DNA from: an uncultured Oscillospiraceae bacterium
Lineage (GTDB): Bacteria; Bacillota; Clostridia; Oscillospirales; Oscillospiraceae
Direction of reading: 5' to 3'
Length of the DNA stretch: 64,000 nucleotides
NCBI GenBank assembly: GCA_934655935.1
Contig: CAKUHJ010000001.1
Location: forward strand, 1 to 64,000
Made by a program: the position numbers and the translations under genes. The notes beneath the pieces are model-generated. The model was not told the DNA's origin. It was given only the letters and a program-made list of their open reading frames with translations, and searched no databases. Below, in pieces: positions 25,216-32,299 of the stretch (position 1 is its first letter; every line of letters starts with the position of its first letter).

Positions 25216-25761
25216 TTACTCCTCTTCCTGACTCAGAAGCCGCTCGTATGCCGCGAGCGCCTCCTGAGAAAGGAGCGCCTGATTCTTTTCCACATTGCTC
25301 ATCGCCTTGGAAAAGGTGATATTTCCTTCGTGCGTGGTGCACGACATGGCGATAATCAGATCCGTATAAACTCCGGCGGCCTTCGAGGCCGTTTTATAAA
25401 GCTCGTCCGTCTGCGCCTGAAGGGCTTCGTTTTCCTTTTTCAGGTCCTCAAGCTCCTTTTCCCGCGCGCTGAGCTTGCTTTCCAGCTCGTCCAGCCTGCT
25501 CTGCAGCTCCTTGCGCTCGTCCTGCAGGTCCCGGTTCTGCTGCTGCAACTCCTCTGCGTTGGAAAGCGCGCTTGTGCTTGCCGCGTTCAGCTGTGAAATG
25601 GTGGTCTGGGAATTGTGCATCTGCAAAACCAGCGACGCCGCCACCAGAATAAACGCAACTGCAAACAGCACCGCCATATACCGCAGCACCGCCGCCTTCC
25701 GCTTGTCGCTCAGGACCGGCTCGTCCGGCTGCTCCGGCGTCTTCTTTTCTTCCGCGCTCAT
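25216..25761 (-). CDS. Single-pass membrane protein with long coiled coil
   Basis: A 181-residue protein: a charged cytoplasmic N-terminus, one membrane helix (about 28-47, VLRYMAVLFAVAFILVAASL), a strong coiled coil (about 65-125, EELQQQNRDLQDERKELQSR and onward) and an extracytoplasmic tail. No enzyme motif. Its start overlaps the parB stop (ATGA at 25758-25761), so it is coupled to the chromosome-partition genes. A role in division or wall organisation is inference from topology and context. Confidence 0.7.
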   Translation of the reverse strand: MSAEEKKTPEQPDEPVLSDKRKAAVLRYMAVLFAVAFILVAASLVLQMHNSQTTISQLNAASTSALSNAEELQQQNRDLQDERKELQSRLDELESKLSAREKELEDLKKENEALQAQTDELYKTASKAAGVYTDLIIAMSCTTHEGNITFSKAMSNVEKNQALLSQEALAAYERLLSQEEE

Positions 25762-26639
25762 GCCTTCTCGCTCCTTCCGCGTACGAGCTGCAGCGCCTCA
25801 TAAAGCGCCTGCAGATCGTCTTCTCCGTAATATTCCAGCTCCACGCGGCCCTTGCGCTTGCCGGAAACGATCCGCACCCTGCGCCCGAGCCGCTGTGTCA
25901 GCTCCTTTTCGCATTCCGCCACATAGTCCACGCGCACCTCCGGCGTCTGCGGCTTCTTTTCCGCAGGCTTTGCCATGCGCTTTGCCAGCGTCTCCGTCTG
26001 CCGGACGGAAAGGCTCAGTGCAATCACCCTCTGCGCCAGCGCCAGCTGCTGGTTTGCGTCCTTGATCGCAAGAATCGCCCTTGCGTGTCCTGCGGAGAGC
26101 TTTCCCTCCGCCACGAGGGCCAGCACCGGCTCGGACAGGCTCAGAAGCCGCAGCGCGTTCGCAACCGCCGGGCGGGATTTTCCGACGCTCTGCGCCGCCT
26201 GCTCCTGGGTCATGCCATATTGGTTCATCAGCTTCTGATAGCCCCTGGCCTCTTCGATGGGGTCCAAGTCGCTGCGCTGCAGGTTTTCAATCAGCGCCAG
26301 CTCCATGGCCTTGCGGTCATCCGCCTCCAGAATCAGGACGGGAACCTCCTCCACGCCTGCCTGCCGACACGCGCGCCAGCGCCGTTCGCCGGCGATGATC
26401 TGGTAGAAGCCGGACGGCATTCTGCGCACCGTAATCGGCTGAATCAGCCCGTGCTGCCGGATGGAGTCCGCCAGCGCGTCCAGCTCCTCCGGGTCAAAGT
26501 TTTTTCTCGGCTGCAGGGGATTGGGCTCCAGCTTCTGAAGCGGCAGCAGCTGCGTGCCCGCGCCTTTTTCAAGCTCCGCCTCCTGCAGATCGCCGAACAG
26601 CGCGTCAAGCCCCTTTCCAAGGCCCTTCTGCTTACTCAT
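25758..26639 (-). CDS. parB: ParB/Spo0J chromosome partition protein
   Basis: A 293-residue protein that binds parS, spreads on DNA and loads SMC. The N-terminal KGLGKGLDALFGD and PLQKLEPNPLQPRKNFDPEE (ParB/Srx-like CTPase domain), the GERRWRAC box (CTP binding), the helix-turn-helix with MTQEQAAQSVGKSRPAV, and a C-terminal dimerisation segment are all present. It lies 12 bases after parA. Two perfect parS sites occur in the window (27508 and 29849). Confidence 0.97.
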   Translation of the reverse strand: MSKQKGLGKGLDALFGDLQEAELEKGAGTQLLPLQKLEPNPLQPRKNFDPEELDALADSIRQHGLIQPITVRRMPSGFYQIIAGERRWRACRQAGVEEVPVLILEADDRKAMELALIENLQRSDLDPIEEARGYQKLMNQYGMTQEQAAQSVGKSRPAVANALRLLSLSEPVLALVAEGKLSAGHARAILAIKDANQQLALAQRVIALSLSVRQTETLAKRMAKPAEKKPQTPEVRVDYVAECEKELTQRLGRRVRIVSGKRKGRVELEYYGEDDLQALYEALQLVRGRSEKA

Positions 26640-26651
26640 TCTCGCGCCCCC

Positions 26652-27416
26652 TTATGCCTTTCCTTCTTTTTTCAGAATCTCCCGCGCCACGGCCTCATAG
26701 GCCTGTGCGCCGCGGCTGGATTTATCGTAGGCCGACACCGGCAGTCCGTGGCTCGGTGCCTCGCTCAGGCGCACGTTGCGCGGAATCGCAGCGGCGAAGG
26801 TTTTCCCCGGAAAGTGCTTCCGCACCTCCTCGGCGACCTGCGCGGAGAAATTGGTTCTTCCGTCATACATTGTCAGCAGGACGCCGAAAATGCTCAGACC
26901 CGGATTCAGCCGCTTTTTGACCGCCCGCAGCGTCATCATCAGATCCGACAGGCCCTCCAGCGCAAAGTATTCGCACTGCACCGGGATCAGGATGGCGTCT
27001 GAGGCGCACAGCGCGTTCAGCGTCAGCAGCTCCAGCGACGGCGGGCAGTCAATAAAAATATAATCATACCGCTCGCGCAGCGGCGAAAGCGCACGCAGCA
27101 GCGCATACTCACGGTCCTGCTCGCCCACCAGCTCCACAACCGCGCCGGAAAGCGCCGCGCCGGACGGCAGAACGTCTCCATAGGGCGTCTTCTGCACGGC
27201 CTTTTCCGCTTCCTCGCCGTTGATGATCAGATCATAGGTCGTCAGATGCGGCGTATTCTTGTTTACGCCCATGCCGGAGGTCGCGTTTGCCTGCGGGTCG
27301 AAGTCACATAAAAGGACGCGCGCACCGGCCGCATGCAGCGCGGCTGTCAGCGACACTGCTGAGGTGGTTTTTCCGACGCCGCCCTTCTGGTTTACAAATG
27401 CGATGCTTTTGCCCAT
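26652..27416 (-). CDS. parA: ParA/Soj chromosome partition ATPase
   Basis: A 254-residue Walker-type ATPase (KGGVGKTTSAVSL deviant P-loop at about 10-22, DFDPQANAT, and FIDCPPSLELL) that works with ParB in origin segregation and replication control. The ATG at 27416 has an AAGGA about 11 bases upstream and follows a TATAAT promoter. The frame can be read further upstream into MFHVKQ, but that is the parS site itself and is not likely to be translated. Confidence 0.96.
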   Translation of the reverse strand: MGKSIAFVNQKGGVGKTTSAVSLTAALHAAGARVLLCDFDPQANATSGMGVNKNTPHLTTYDLIINGEEAEKAVQKTPYGDVLPSGAALSGAVVELVGEQDREYALLRALSPLRERYDYIFIDCPPSLELLTLNALCASDAILIPVQCEYFALEGLSDLMMTLRAVKKRLNPGLSIFGVLLTMYDGRTNFSAQVAEEVRKHFPGKTFAAAIPRNVRLSEAPSHGLPVSAYDKSSRGAQAYEAVAREILKKEGKA

Positions 27417-27452
27417 GCCGTGCCCGTCCTTCTTTCTGTCAAGACTTTTCTC

Positions 27453-27481
27453 ATTATATCTGCTTCCTGCCGGAATTGCAA
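27453..27481 (-). promoter_or_regulatory. Promoter of parAB
   Basis: Minus strand TTGCAA (27476-27481), 17-base spacer, TATAAT (27453-27458). A parS site lies 27 bases further upstream. Confidence 0.8.
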
Positions 27482-27507
27482 CTGCCTTTTCGCGCCGGGT
27501 TTCCCAC

Positions 27508-27523
27508 TGTTTCACGTGAAACA
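27508..27523. promoter_or_regulatory. parS site 1
   Basis: TGTTTCACGTGAAACA, a perfect 16-base palindrome and an exact match to the B. subtilis-type parS consensus, just upstream of the parAB promoter. Confidence 0.97.
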
Positions 27524-27573
27524 ACGGCGGAAAGCCGAGCTCTCCGCCGCTTGCGTCCTATTCATGCTCACCA

Positions 27574-28152
27574 TTAATACTCCCGCAGCACCGCCCGGAC
27601 CTTCCCGAGAATTGAGGCGTGCGTCGCGTCAATCGGCGCGTAGCTTGGATTCTCCGGCATGAGCCAGACGCCCGTTCCGTCGCGGCGGAAGCGCTTGACG
27701 GTGGCGGAATCTTCGATCAGCGCCACAACGATCTGTCCGTTTTCCGCCGTCTTCTGCGGGCGGACCACAACCTTATCCCCATCCAGAATGCCCGCTCCAA
27801 TCATGGAGTCTCCTCGCACGCGGAGGGCAAAGCATCCGCTTTCTCCCTCCCAGGGGATGTAGCCTTCAATGTTCTCCGTCGCCAGAATCGGCACGCCGGC
27901 CGTTACAACGCCGATCACCGGGATTCTGTCCTCCCGGAAGGAGTCCGGCAGGGTAATGGCGCGCTTTTTCATATTGCTCTGCGGGAGAACGCCGCTGCTC
28001 CTGAGCGCATTCAGATGATACTGCACCGTAGCGGTCGACTGCAGGCCCACCGCATCGCAGATTTCGCGCACAGATGGGGCATAGCCGTTTTCATGGATGA
28101 ACTGCGTCAGAAAGCGCAGGATTTCGTCTCGTTTGGTGGTTGTACGCGGCAT
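27574..28152 (-). CDS. lexA: LexA SOS repressor
   Basis: A 192-residue repressor and self-cleaving protease. N-terminal winged helix (KRDEILRFLTQFIHENGYAP through ATVQYHLNAL), the A85-G86 cleavage site (VTAGVP), catalytic S116 (GDSMIGAGI) and K153 (SATVKRF). On DNA damage RecA filaments trigger cleavage. A LexA-type box overlaps its own -35, supporting autoregulation. It is shorter than the usual 200-205 residues mainly through a short linker. Monocistronic on the minus strand. Confidence 0.96.
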   Translation of the reverse strand: MPRTTTKRDEILRFLTQFIHENGYAPSVREICDAVGLQSTATVQYHLNALRSSGVLPQSNMKKRAITLPDSFREDRIPVIGVVTAGVPILATENIEGYIPWEGESGCFALRVRGDSMIGAGILDGDKVVVRPQKTAENGQIVVALIEDSATVKRFRRDGTGVWLMPENPSYAPIDATHASILGKVRAVLREY

Positions 28153-28181
28153 GAGAATCGCTCCTTTTTCTAACTTCCTTC

Positions 28182-28210
28182 ATCATAACACACGCAGGCG
28201 CAAAATGCAA
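28182..28210 (-). promoter_or_regulatory. Promoter of lexA
   Basis: Minus strand TTGCAT (28205-28210), 17-base spacer, TATGAT (28182-28187). Confidence 0.8.
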
Positions 28211-28221
28211 ACATTTGTTCC
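28208..28221. promoter_or_regulatory. LexA box (SOS operator)
   Basis: Minus strand GGAACAAATGTTTG, a near match to the Gram-positive consensus CGAAC-N4-GTTCG. It overlaps the lexA -35 hexamer. Confidence 0.75.
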
Positions 28222-28262
28222 TGGTTCCATAAAATTCTTTTTCCGTCCTGGCAGATGGCGCT

Positions 28263-29153
28263 TCAGGGGATTCCTTCAAAATCAAACGGCGGGGTGTACT
28301 CGCTCTGTGCCGCGGACAGCTCCTGCGTATAGCCCCGCGAAATGCCGAGCAACTCCATGTAGGAAAGCACGCCGTCATATTCCTCCTCCGTAATCCGGCG
28401 GTCGAAGGGCGGCGTCCCGGCCGCGCGCCCCGAGGGGGTATACTGCGCCATGACGCTCAGGAGCACGTCGCTCTTCGGGAACGTCTCTGCAAACCACTCC
28501 AGAACGCCGAGCGAATTGTCCACGCACCCCGGCAGAACCAGATGCCGCACGAGAAGACCTTTTGTCATCTGCTCGTCCGAAATTACCGCGCCGCCGACCT
28601 GGCGGTACATTTCCCGGATGGCCGCATCGGCAATCTTCGGATAGTCCGGCGCTGCGGACAGACGGCCTGCAAGCCCGGCGTCGCTGTATTTCATGTCCGG
28701 CAGGTAGATATCCACAAGCCCCTCCAGACGTTTCAGCGTTTCCACGCGCTCATAGCCGCCGCAGTTGTACACAACGGGGACCGTGAGCTTCGGCGTGAGT
28801 GCCGGAAGAATGTCCGGCAGAAAATGCGTTGGCGTCACCAGATTGATATTCTGGCAGCCATCGTCAATCAGCTTTTCAAAGATTCCGCGCAGCGCGCGCG
28901 CCGAAACCGGGCGTCCGATTCCGTTTTGCGAGACGTCTTCATTCTGGCAGAAGGCGCAGCGCAGCGTGCAGCCCGAGAAAAACACCGTGCCGCTGCCAAA
29001 GCTTCCGGAAATCACTGGCTCCTCCCAATAATGGAGCGCAGCACGCGCAGCAAGAATATGCCCCGGCATCCGGCAGAAGCCCAGCTCGCCCGCAGCCCGG
29101 TTTGCGCCGCAGCAGCGCGGGCAGAGCGTACAGGCGCGATACTCCAGTTCCAT
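28263..29153 (-). CDS. Radical-SAM protein, PflA-like (COG1313 type)
   Basis: A 296-residue radical SAM enzyme. A first Cys-rich segment (CTLCPRCCGANRAAGELGFC) is followed by the radical-SAM cluster motif C62-x3-C66-x2-C69 (GCTLRCAFCQN). The set resembles the 'pyruvate formate-lyase activating enzyme-like' proteins of COG1313. The substrate is not established and no glycyl-radical enzyme gene is adjacent. AAAGGTGG precedes the ATG by nine bases. Confidence 0.85.
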   Translation of the reverse strand: MELEYRACTLCPRCCGANRAAGELGFCRMPGHILAARAALHYWEEPVISGSFGSGTVFFSGCTLRCAFCQNEDVSQNGIGRPVSARALRGIFEKLIDDGCQNINLVTPTHFLPDILPALTPKLTVPVVYNCGGYERVETLKRLEGLVDIYLPDMKYSDAGLAGRLSAAPDYPKIADAAIREMYRQVGGAVISDEQMTKGLLVRHLVLPGCVDNSLGVLEWFAETFPKSDVLLSVMAQYTPSGRAAGTPPFDRRITEEEYDGVLSYMELLGISRGYTQELSAAQSEYTPPFDFEGIP

Positions 29154-29199
29154 AGGCGAATTCCACCTTTCCAGCGTTCAGTATAGCGCTGCGTGCGGC

Positions 29200-29228
29200 T
29201 TTACACAAGCTTTTTTCTATGTTAAAAT
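29200..29228 (+). promoter_or_regulatory. Promoter of the lipoprotein gene
   Basis: TTTACA (29200-29205), 17-base spacer, TAAAAT (29223-29228). Confidence 0.7.
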
Positions 29229-29260
29229 ACCAAGCATCACATCCAGGAGGTTTTCTACCG

Positions 29261-29836
29261 ATGAAAAGAATCATTCTGGCAGCCGCTTCGCTGCTTCTTT
29301 GCCTTCAGCTGTCCGCCTGTAAAAGCGCATCCGTGCCTGCACCTGTTTCCGAAACGCAGCCCGCCGCAGGGGAGGCCGCGCCATCCCTCCCGGCGCAGGA
29401 TGCGCAGCTCCCTGAAGAAAATCAGCCGCCTGTCCGCGAGGTGGAAACGCTGCCGGCGCAGCCGGACGCCGGGTCGGAGACCCCGGTCGCGGTTCAGGAG
29501 GAGCTGACGCTTCGCGCGGATATCGAGGAATCCGTCAGCTACGAAATCATTCTTCCAAAGCCCGAGCTGGACAACGAAGCTGCCACCGCATATTTTTCCG
29601 CTCTGATGGACGATTTGGCCGCCAGCCTTGTCTCCTACGTGGAGCAGACCGTCTTTCCCGCCGCACAGGAAAAGCAGACCATCGCAAGCTTCACCTGCAG
29701 CTATACGCTCACCCGCGACGGAACCACCCTCCACCTGCACCTGACACGTACGGAGTCCTACGCCAACGAAGAAGCGCCGATAGAGACCCAGAAGACGTTT
29801 GCCTTTGACAGCACAACCGGCACGTTCATTGAGTAA
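29261..29836 (+). CDS. Lipoprotein of unknown function
   Basis: A 191-residue lipoprotein: signal sequence with lipobox LSAC (Cys20), a Pro/Glu/Ala-rich low-complexity linker (about 24-85) and a compact C-terminal domain (about 88-191; VSYEIILPKPELDN opening) resembling small DUF3298-like ligand domains, without a confident match. The ATG at 29261 has AGGAGG upstream. It ends 12 bases before parS site 2. Confidence 0.7.
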   Translation: MKRIILAAASLLLCLQLSACKSASVPAPVSETQPAAGEAAPSLPAQDAQLPEENQPPVREVETLPAQPDAGSETPVAVQEELTLRADIEESVSYEIILPKPELDNEAATAYFSALMDDLAASLVSYVEQTVFPAAQEKQTIASFTCSYTLTRDGTTLHLHLTRTESYANEEAPIETQKTFAFDSTTGTFIE

Positions 29837-29848
29837 GCATCTGGTGAT

Positions 29849-29864
29849 TGTTTCACGTGAAACA
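29849..29864. promoter_or_regulatory. parS site 2
   Basis: A second exact TGTTTCACGTGAAACA palindrome, 2.3 kb from site 1, between the lipoprotein gene and rlmD. Reading through it gives the spurious peptide MFHVKQ. Confidence 0.97.
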
Positions 29865-29892
29865 AGCGTCAGCTGACAAGGGAGGAGTCTTC

Positions 29893-31521
29893 ATGAACAC
29901 AGGGGAAGCCTACAGCATCGAAATCACAGGCCTGACCGCCGAGGGCGCAGGCGTTGGCCGGATTAAGGGCGAAGCCGTCTTTGTTCCCGGCGCAATTCCG
30001 GGGGAGCGATGCCTTGTCCGCATCACGCACCTGGGCCGCTCCAACGCGTTTGCCGTTCTGGAGGAAATCCAGCGTCCCTCCGCGCACCGGATTACGCCGG
30101 ATTGTCCGTATGACGCCCGGTGCGGCGGATGCGCCTTCCGGCATATGGACTACGCGCTGGAAGCAGAGCTCAAGCGGCAGCGGGTTCTGGACTGTCTGCA
30201 GCGCATTGGAAGGCAGACGCCTCGTGCGCTCCCCATGCATCCGGCCCCGGTCACGGAGGGGTATCGGAATAAAATCGTCTTTCCCGTGCAGCCGGGCGGC
30301 AAGCATGCCGTCGCCGGCTTCTATCAGGCCGGCACACACCGCGTGACGTCCATCGCGCACTGCCGCCTTCAGCCGGATTGTGCAGACCGCGTCCGGAACG
30401 CGGTGCTTGCGTGGATGGAGCAGGAGAAAATCCCCGCCTATGACGAGAAAACCCGGTGCGGCCTCATCCGCCACATCTGCCTCCGCAGCGCGCAGGAAAC
30501 CGGCGAGCTGCTGGTCTGCGTCACCGCCAATTGCAGGTCGCTTCCGCGGGCGGACGCGCTCGTCCGTATGCTGCGCGCCGCCGCGCCCGAAATCACCACG
30601 ATTGTCTTCAGCCCCAACGAGAAGCCGGGCAACACCATCCTCGGCGCCGACTTTATCCCGCTCTATGGAAGCGGGTCCATTGAGGACGTTCTCTGCGGCC
30701 TGCGCTTCCGTCTGTCTGCGCCGGCCTTTTATCAGGTCAATCACGACCAGGCCGAGCGGCTTTACGCGAAGGCGCTGGAGTTTGCCGCGCTGTCCGGCCG
30801 GGAGCTCGTGCTGGATCTGTACTGCGGGACGGGAACCATCACGCTCTGCCTGGCGCAGCGGGCAAAAAAAGCCGTCGGCGTCGAGCTGGTCCCGCAGGCC
30901 ATTGAGGACGCCCGCGCAAATGCCGCGAGAAACGGACTTTCCAATACGGAATTTTTCTGCATGGACGCCGGAGCCGCCGCAAATATGCTCGCCGCGCAGG
31001 CGCTGCGGCCGGACGTCATTGTCGTCGATCCGCCGCGAAAGGGCCTGAGTGCAGACGTCATTGACGCCATTGCACAGATGGCGCCGCCCCGCCTCGTATA
31101 CGTCTCGTGCGACCCGGCCACGCTTGCGCGCGACGTACAGCTTCTGTCGCAGCGCGGTTACCGCCTCGAGGCCGCCGAGGCCTTTGACCTCTTCCCGCGC
31201 TGCGCACATGTGGAGACGGTTGTCTTGCTTTCCAAGGGTGAGGTCGACTCGAACAAGATTCGGGTTGAGTTCTCTTTGGAAGATATGGATATGTCCGAAT
31301 TTCAGGATGGGGCGACATACACGCAGATAAAGGACCATGTACTGGAGCATAGCGGATTAAAGGTATCTAATCTCTATATCTCGCAGATTAAACGGAAATG
31401 TGGGATTGAGGTAGGCAAAAACTACAATCTGCCGAAATCCGAGGATTCCAGACAGCCACAGTGTCCGCCGGAAAAAGAGAAAGCAATCCGAGAAGCATTC
31501 AAATATTTTGGGATGATCTAA
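29893..31521 (+). CDS. rlmD: RlmD-type 23S rRNA (uracil-5)-methyltransferase with foreign C-terminal extension
   Basis: A 542-residue SAM-dependent RNA methyltransferase: TRAM domain (about 1-60), iron-sulfur Cys cluster (C-PYDARCGGC), catalytic core with DLYCGTGTITL, VDPPRKGL and the nucleophile in YVSCDPATLARD. The family normally ends a few residues after HVETVVLLSK. Here the frame runs on for about 95 residues (SLEDMDMSEFQDGATYTQIK onward, ending FKYFGMI) in AT-richer DNA, an extension known from mobile-element junctions in Firmicutes. The point of change is near 31237. The enzyme core is intact. The ATG at 29893 has GGGAGGAG upstream and is preferred to a TTG inside parS. Confidence 0.9.
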   Translation: MNTGEAYSIEITGLTAEGAGVGRIKGEAVFVPGAIPGERCLVRITHLGRSNAFAVLEEIQRPSAHRITPDCPYDARCGGCAFRHMDYALEAELKRQRVLDCLQRIGRQTPRALPMHPAPVTEGYRNKIVFPVQPGGKHAVAGFYQAGTHRVTSIAHCRLQPDCADRVRNAVLAWMEQEKIPAYDEKTRCGLIRHICLRSAQETGELLVCVTANCRSLPRADALVRMLRAAAPEITTIVFSPNEKPGNTILGADFIPLYGSGSIEDVLCGLRFRLSAPAFYQVNHDQAERLYAKALEFAALSGRELVLDLYCGTGTITLCLAQRAKKAVGVELVPQAIEDARANAARNGLSNTEFFCMDAGAAANMLAAQALRPDVIVVDPPRKGLSADVIDAIAQMAPPRLVYVSCDPATLARDVQLLSQRGYRLEAAEAFDLFPRCAHVETVVLLSKGEVDSNKIRVEFSLEDMDMSEFQDGATYTQIKDHVLEHSGLKVSNLYISQIKRKCGIEVGKNYNLPKSEDSRQPQCPPEKEKAIREAFKYFGMI

Positions 31522-31545
31522 CATCCCGCAGAACGGAGGTTTCTT

Positions 31546-31794
31546 ATGGATAGATTGATTTCTTGTGAGTTCAACATGGACACCGCCTGTGTGGAGCTGA
31601 AATTTGCAAATGGTAGCATGATAGCGATTGATACTATTGCCGTTGAGAACGAAGTAGCGGATAATATGTATCAGCGGTCAGAATTGGACTATCTGATCTA
31701 CAATGATCCGATTGGATATGCAGACTTGATATTGAACGGTGATCCCGAAATTTATCTAAAAACTGTAACTGAATATAAACCGCTTGATAGTTAA
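31546..31794 (+). CDS. DUF6061-family small protein
   Basis: An 82-residue acidic protein (CVELKFANGSMIAIDTIAVE core, ending YKPLDS) matching the DUF6061 family of short proteins on mobile elements of gut Clostridia. Function unknown. ACGGAGG sits seven bases before the ATG, 24 bases after the rlmD stop; a T-rich hairpin follows at about 31805-31836. AT-richer codon use than rlmD. Confidence 0.75.
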   Translation: MDRLISCEFNMDTACVELKFANGSMIAIDTIAVENEVADNMYQRSELDYLIYNDPIGYADLILNGDPEIYLKTVTEYKPLDS

Positions 31795-31804
31795 TCAACA
31801 CTTC

Positions 31805-31836
31805 GCCCGTGGGAGAAATTCTGCGGGCAATTTTTT
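31805..31836 (+). terminator. Probable terminator after the DUF6061 gene
   Basis: GCCCG and CGGGC arms (with a weaker inner stem) followed by AATTTTTTTG. Confidence 0.65.
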
Positions 31837-31858
31837 TGTATCTTTTCTGTGGATGCTA

Positions 31859-31887
31859 TTGATTTTGGCTGTCTAATGTGGTAGACT
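31859..31887 (+). promoter_or_regulatory. Promoter of blaI-blaR1-like operon
   Basis: TTGATT (31859-31864), 17-base spacer, TAGACT (31882-31887). Operator 1 covers the spacer end and the -10. Confidence 0.65.
31871..31886. promoter_or_regulatory. BlaI-type operator 1
   Basis: GTCTAATGTGGTAGAC, a dyad of the form GTCTA-N6-TAGAC overlapping the -10. Confidence 0.75.
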
Positions 31888-31896
31888 ATATGTGAA

Positions 31897-31912
31897 GTCT
31901 AATGGCGTAGAC
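31897..31912. promoter_or_regulatory. BlaI-type operator 2
   Basis: GTCTAATGGCGTAGAC, the same dyad 26 bases (centre to centre) downstream of operator 1 and directly before the AAGGAGGG ribosome site. Confidence 0.75.
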
Positions 31913-31927
31913 AAGGAGGGCGTGAAT

Positions 31928-32299
31928 ATGGATTTTCCGAAGATTCACGAAAGTGAATATCGTTTTTGTTTGATTATGTGGGAGCATGAGCCGGTTACTG
32001 CTGTCGAGCTTGTAAAGCTGTGCCAGGATCAACTCGGATGGAAAAGGACTACGACTTATACCGTTATCAAGCGTCTTGGAGAGCGTGGTGTGCTGAAGAA
32101 CGACAATGGCACTGTTACTTCTCTCGTTTCCAAAGATGAAGCCCAGGCGTGTGAGATCGATGAACTGGTTGAGAAGAAATTCGAGGGTTCTCTGCCTGCC
32201 TTTATCGCTGCTTTTACAAAGCATCAGGCTATGTCCGAAGATGAGCTTGATGAGGTACAGCGCATGATCGACCGCATCAGGAAAGGAGGTTCACAATGA
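31928..32299 (+). CDS. BlaI/MecI-type transcriptional repressor
   Basis: A 123-residue winged-helix repressor: HESEYRFCLIMWEHEPVTA opening, recognition region GWKRTTTYTVIKRL, and the C-terminal dimerisation helix with MSEDELDEVQRMIDRIRK. In characterised systems the repressor is cleaved after a signal from its BlaR1 partner, here the overlapping next gene. AAGGAGGG lies seven bases before the ATG. Two matching dyads upstream are the likely operators. No beta-lactamase gene is adjacent, so the regulated target may lie elsewhere or may be only this operon. Confidence 0.92.
   Translation: MDFPKIHESEYRFCLIMWEHEPVTAVELVKLCQDQLGWKRTTTYTVIKRLGERGVLKNDNGTVTSLVSKDEAQACEIDELVEKKFEGSLPAFIAAFTKHQAMSEDELDEVQRMIDRIRKGGSQ

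Noticed and set aside
27508-27523. Apparent MFHVKQ protein start ahead of ParA (and again ahead of RlmD)
   Set aside because: The codons are the parS palindrome itself; better starts with ribosome sites lie downstream at 27416 and 29893.
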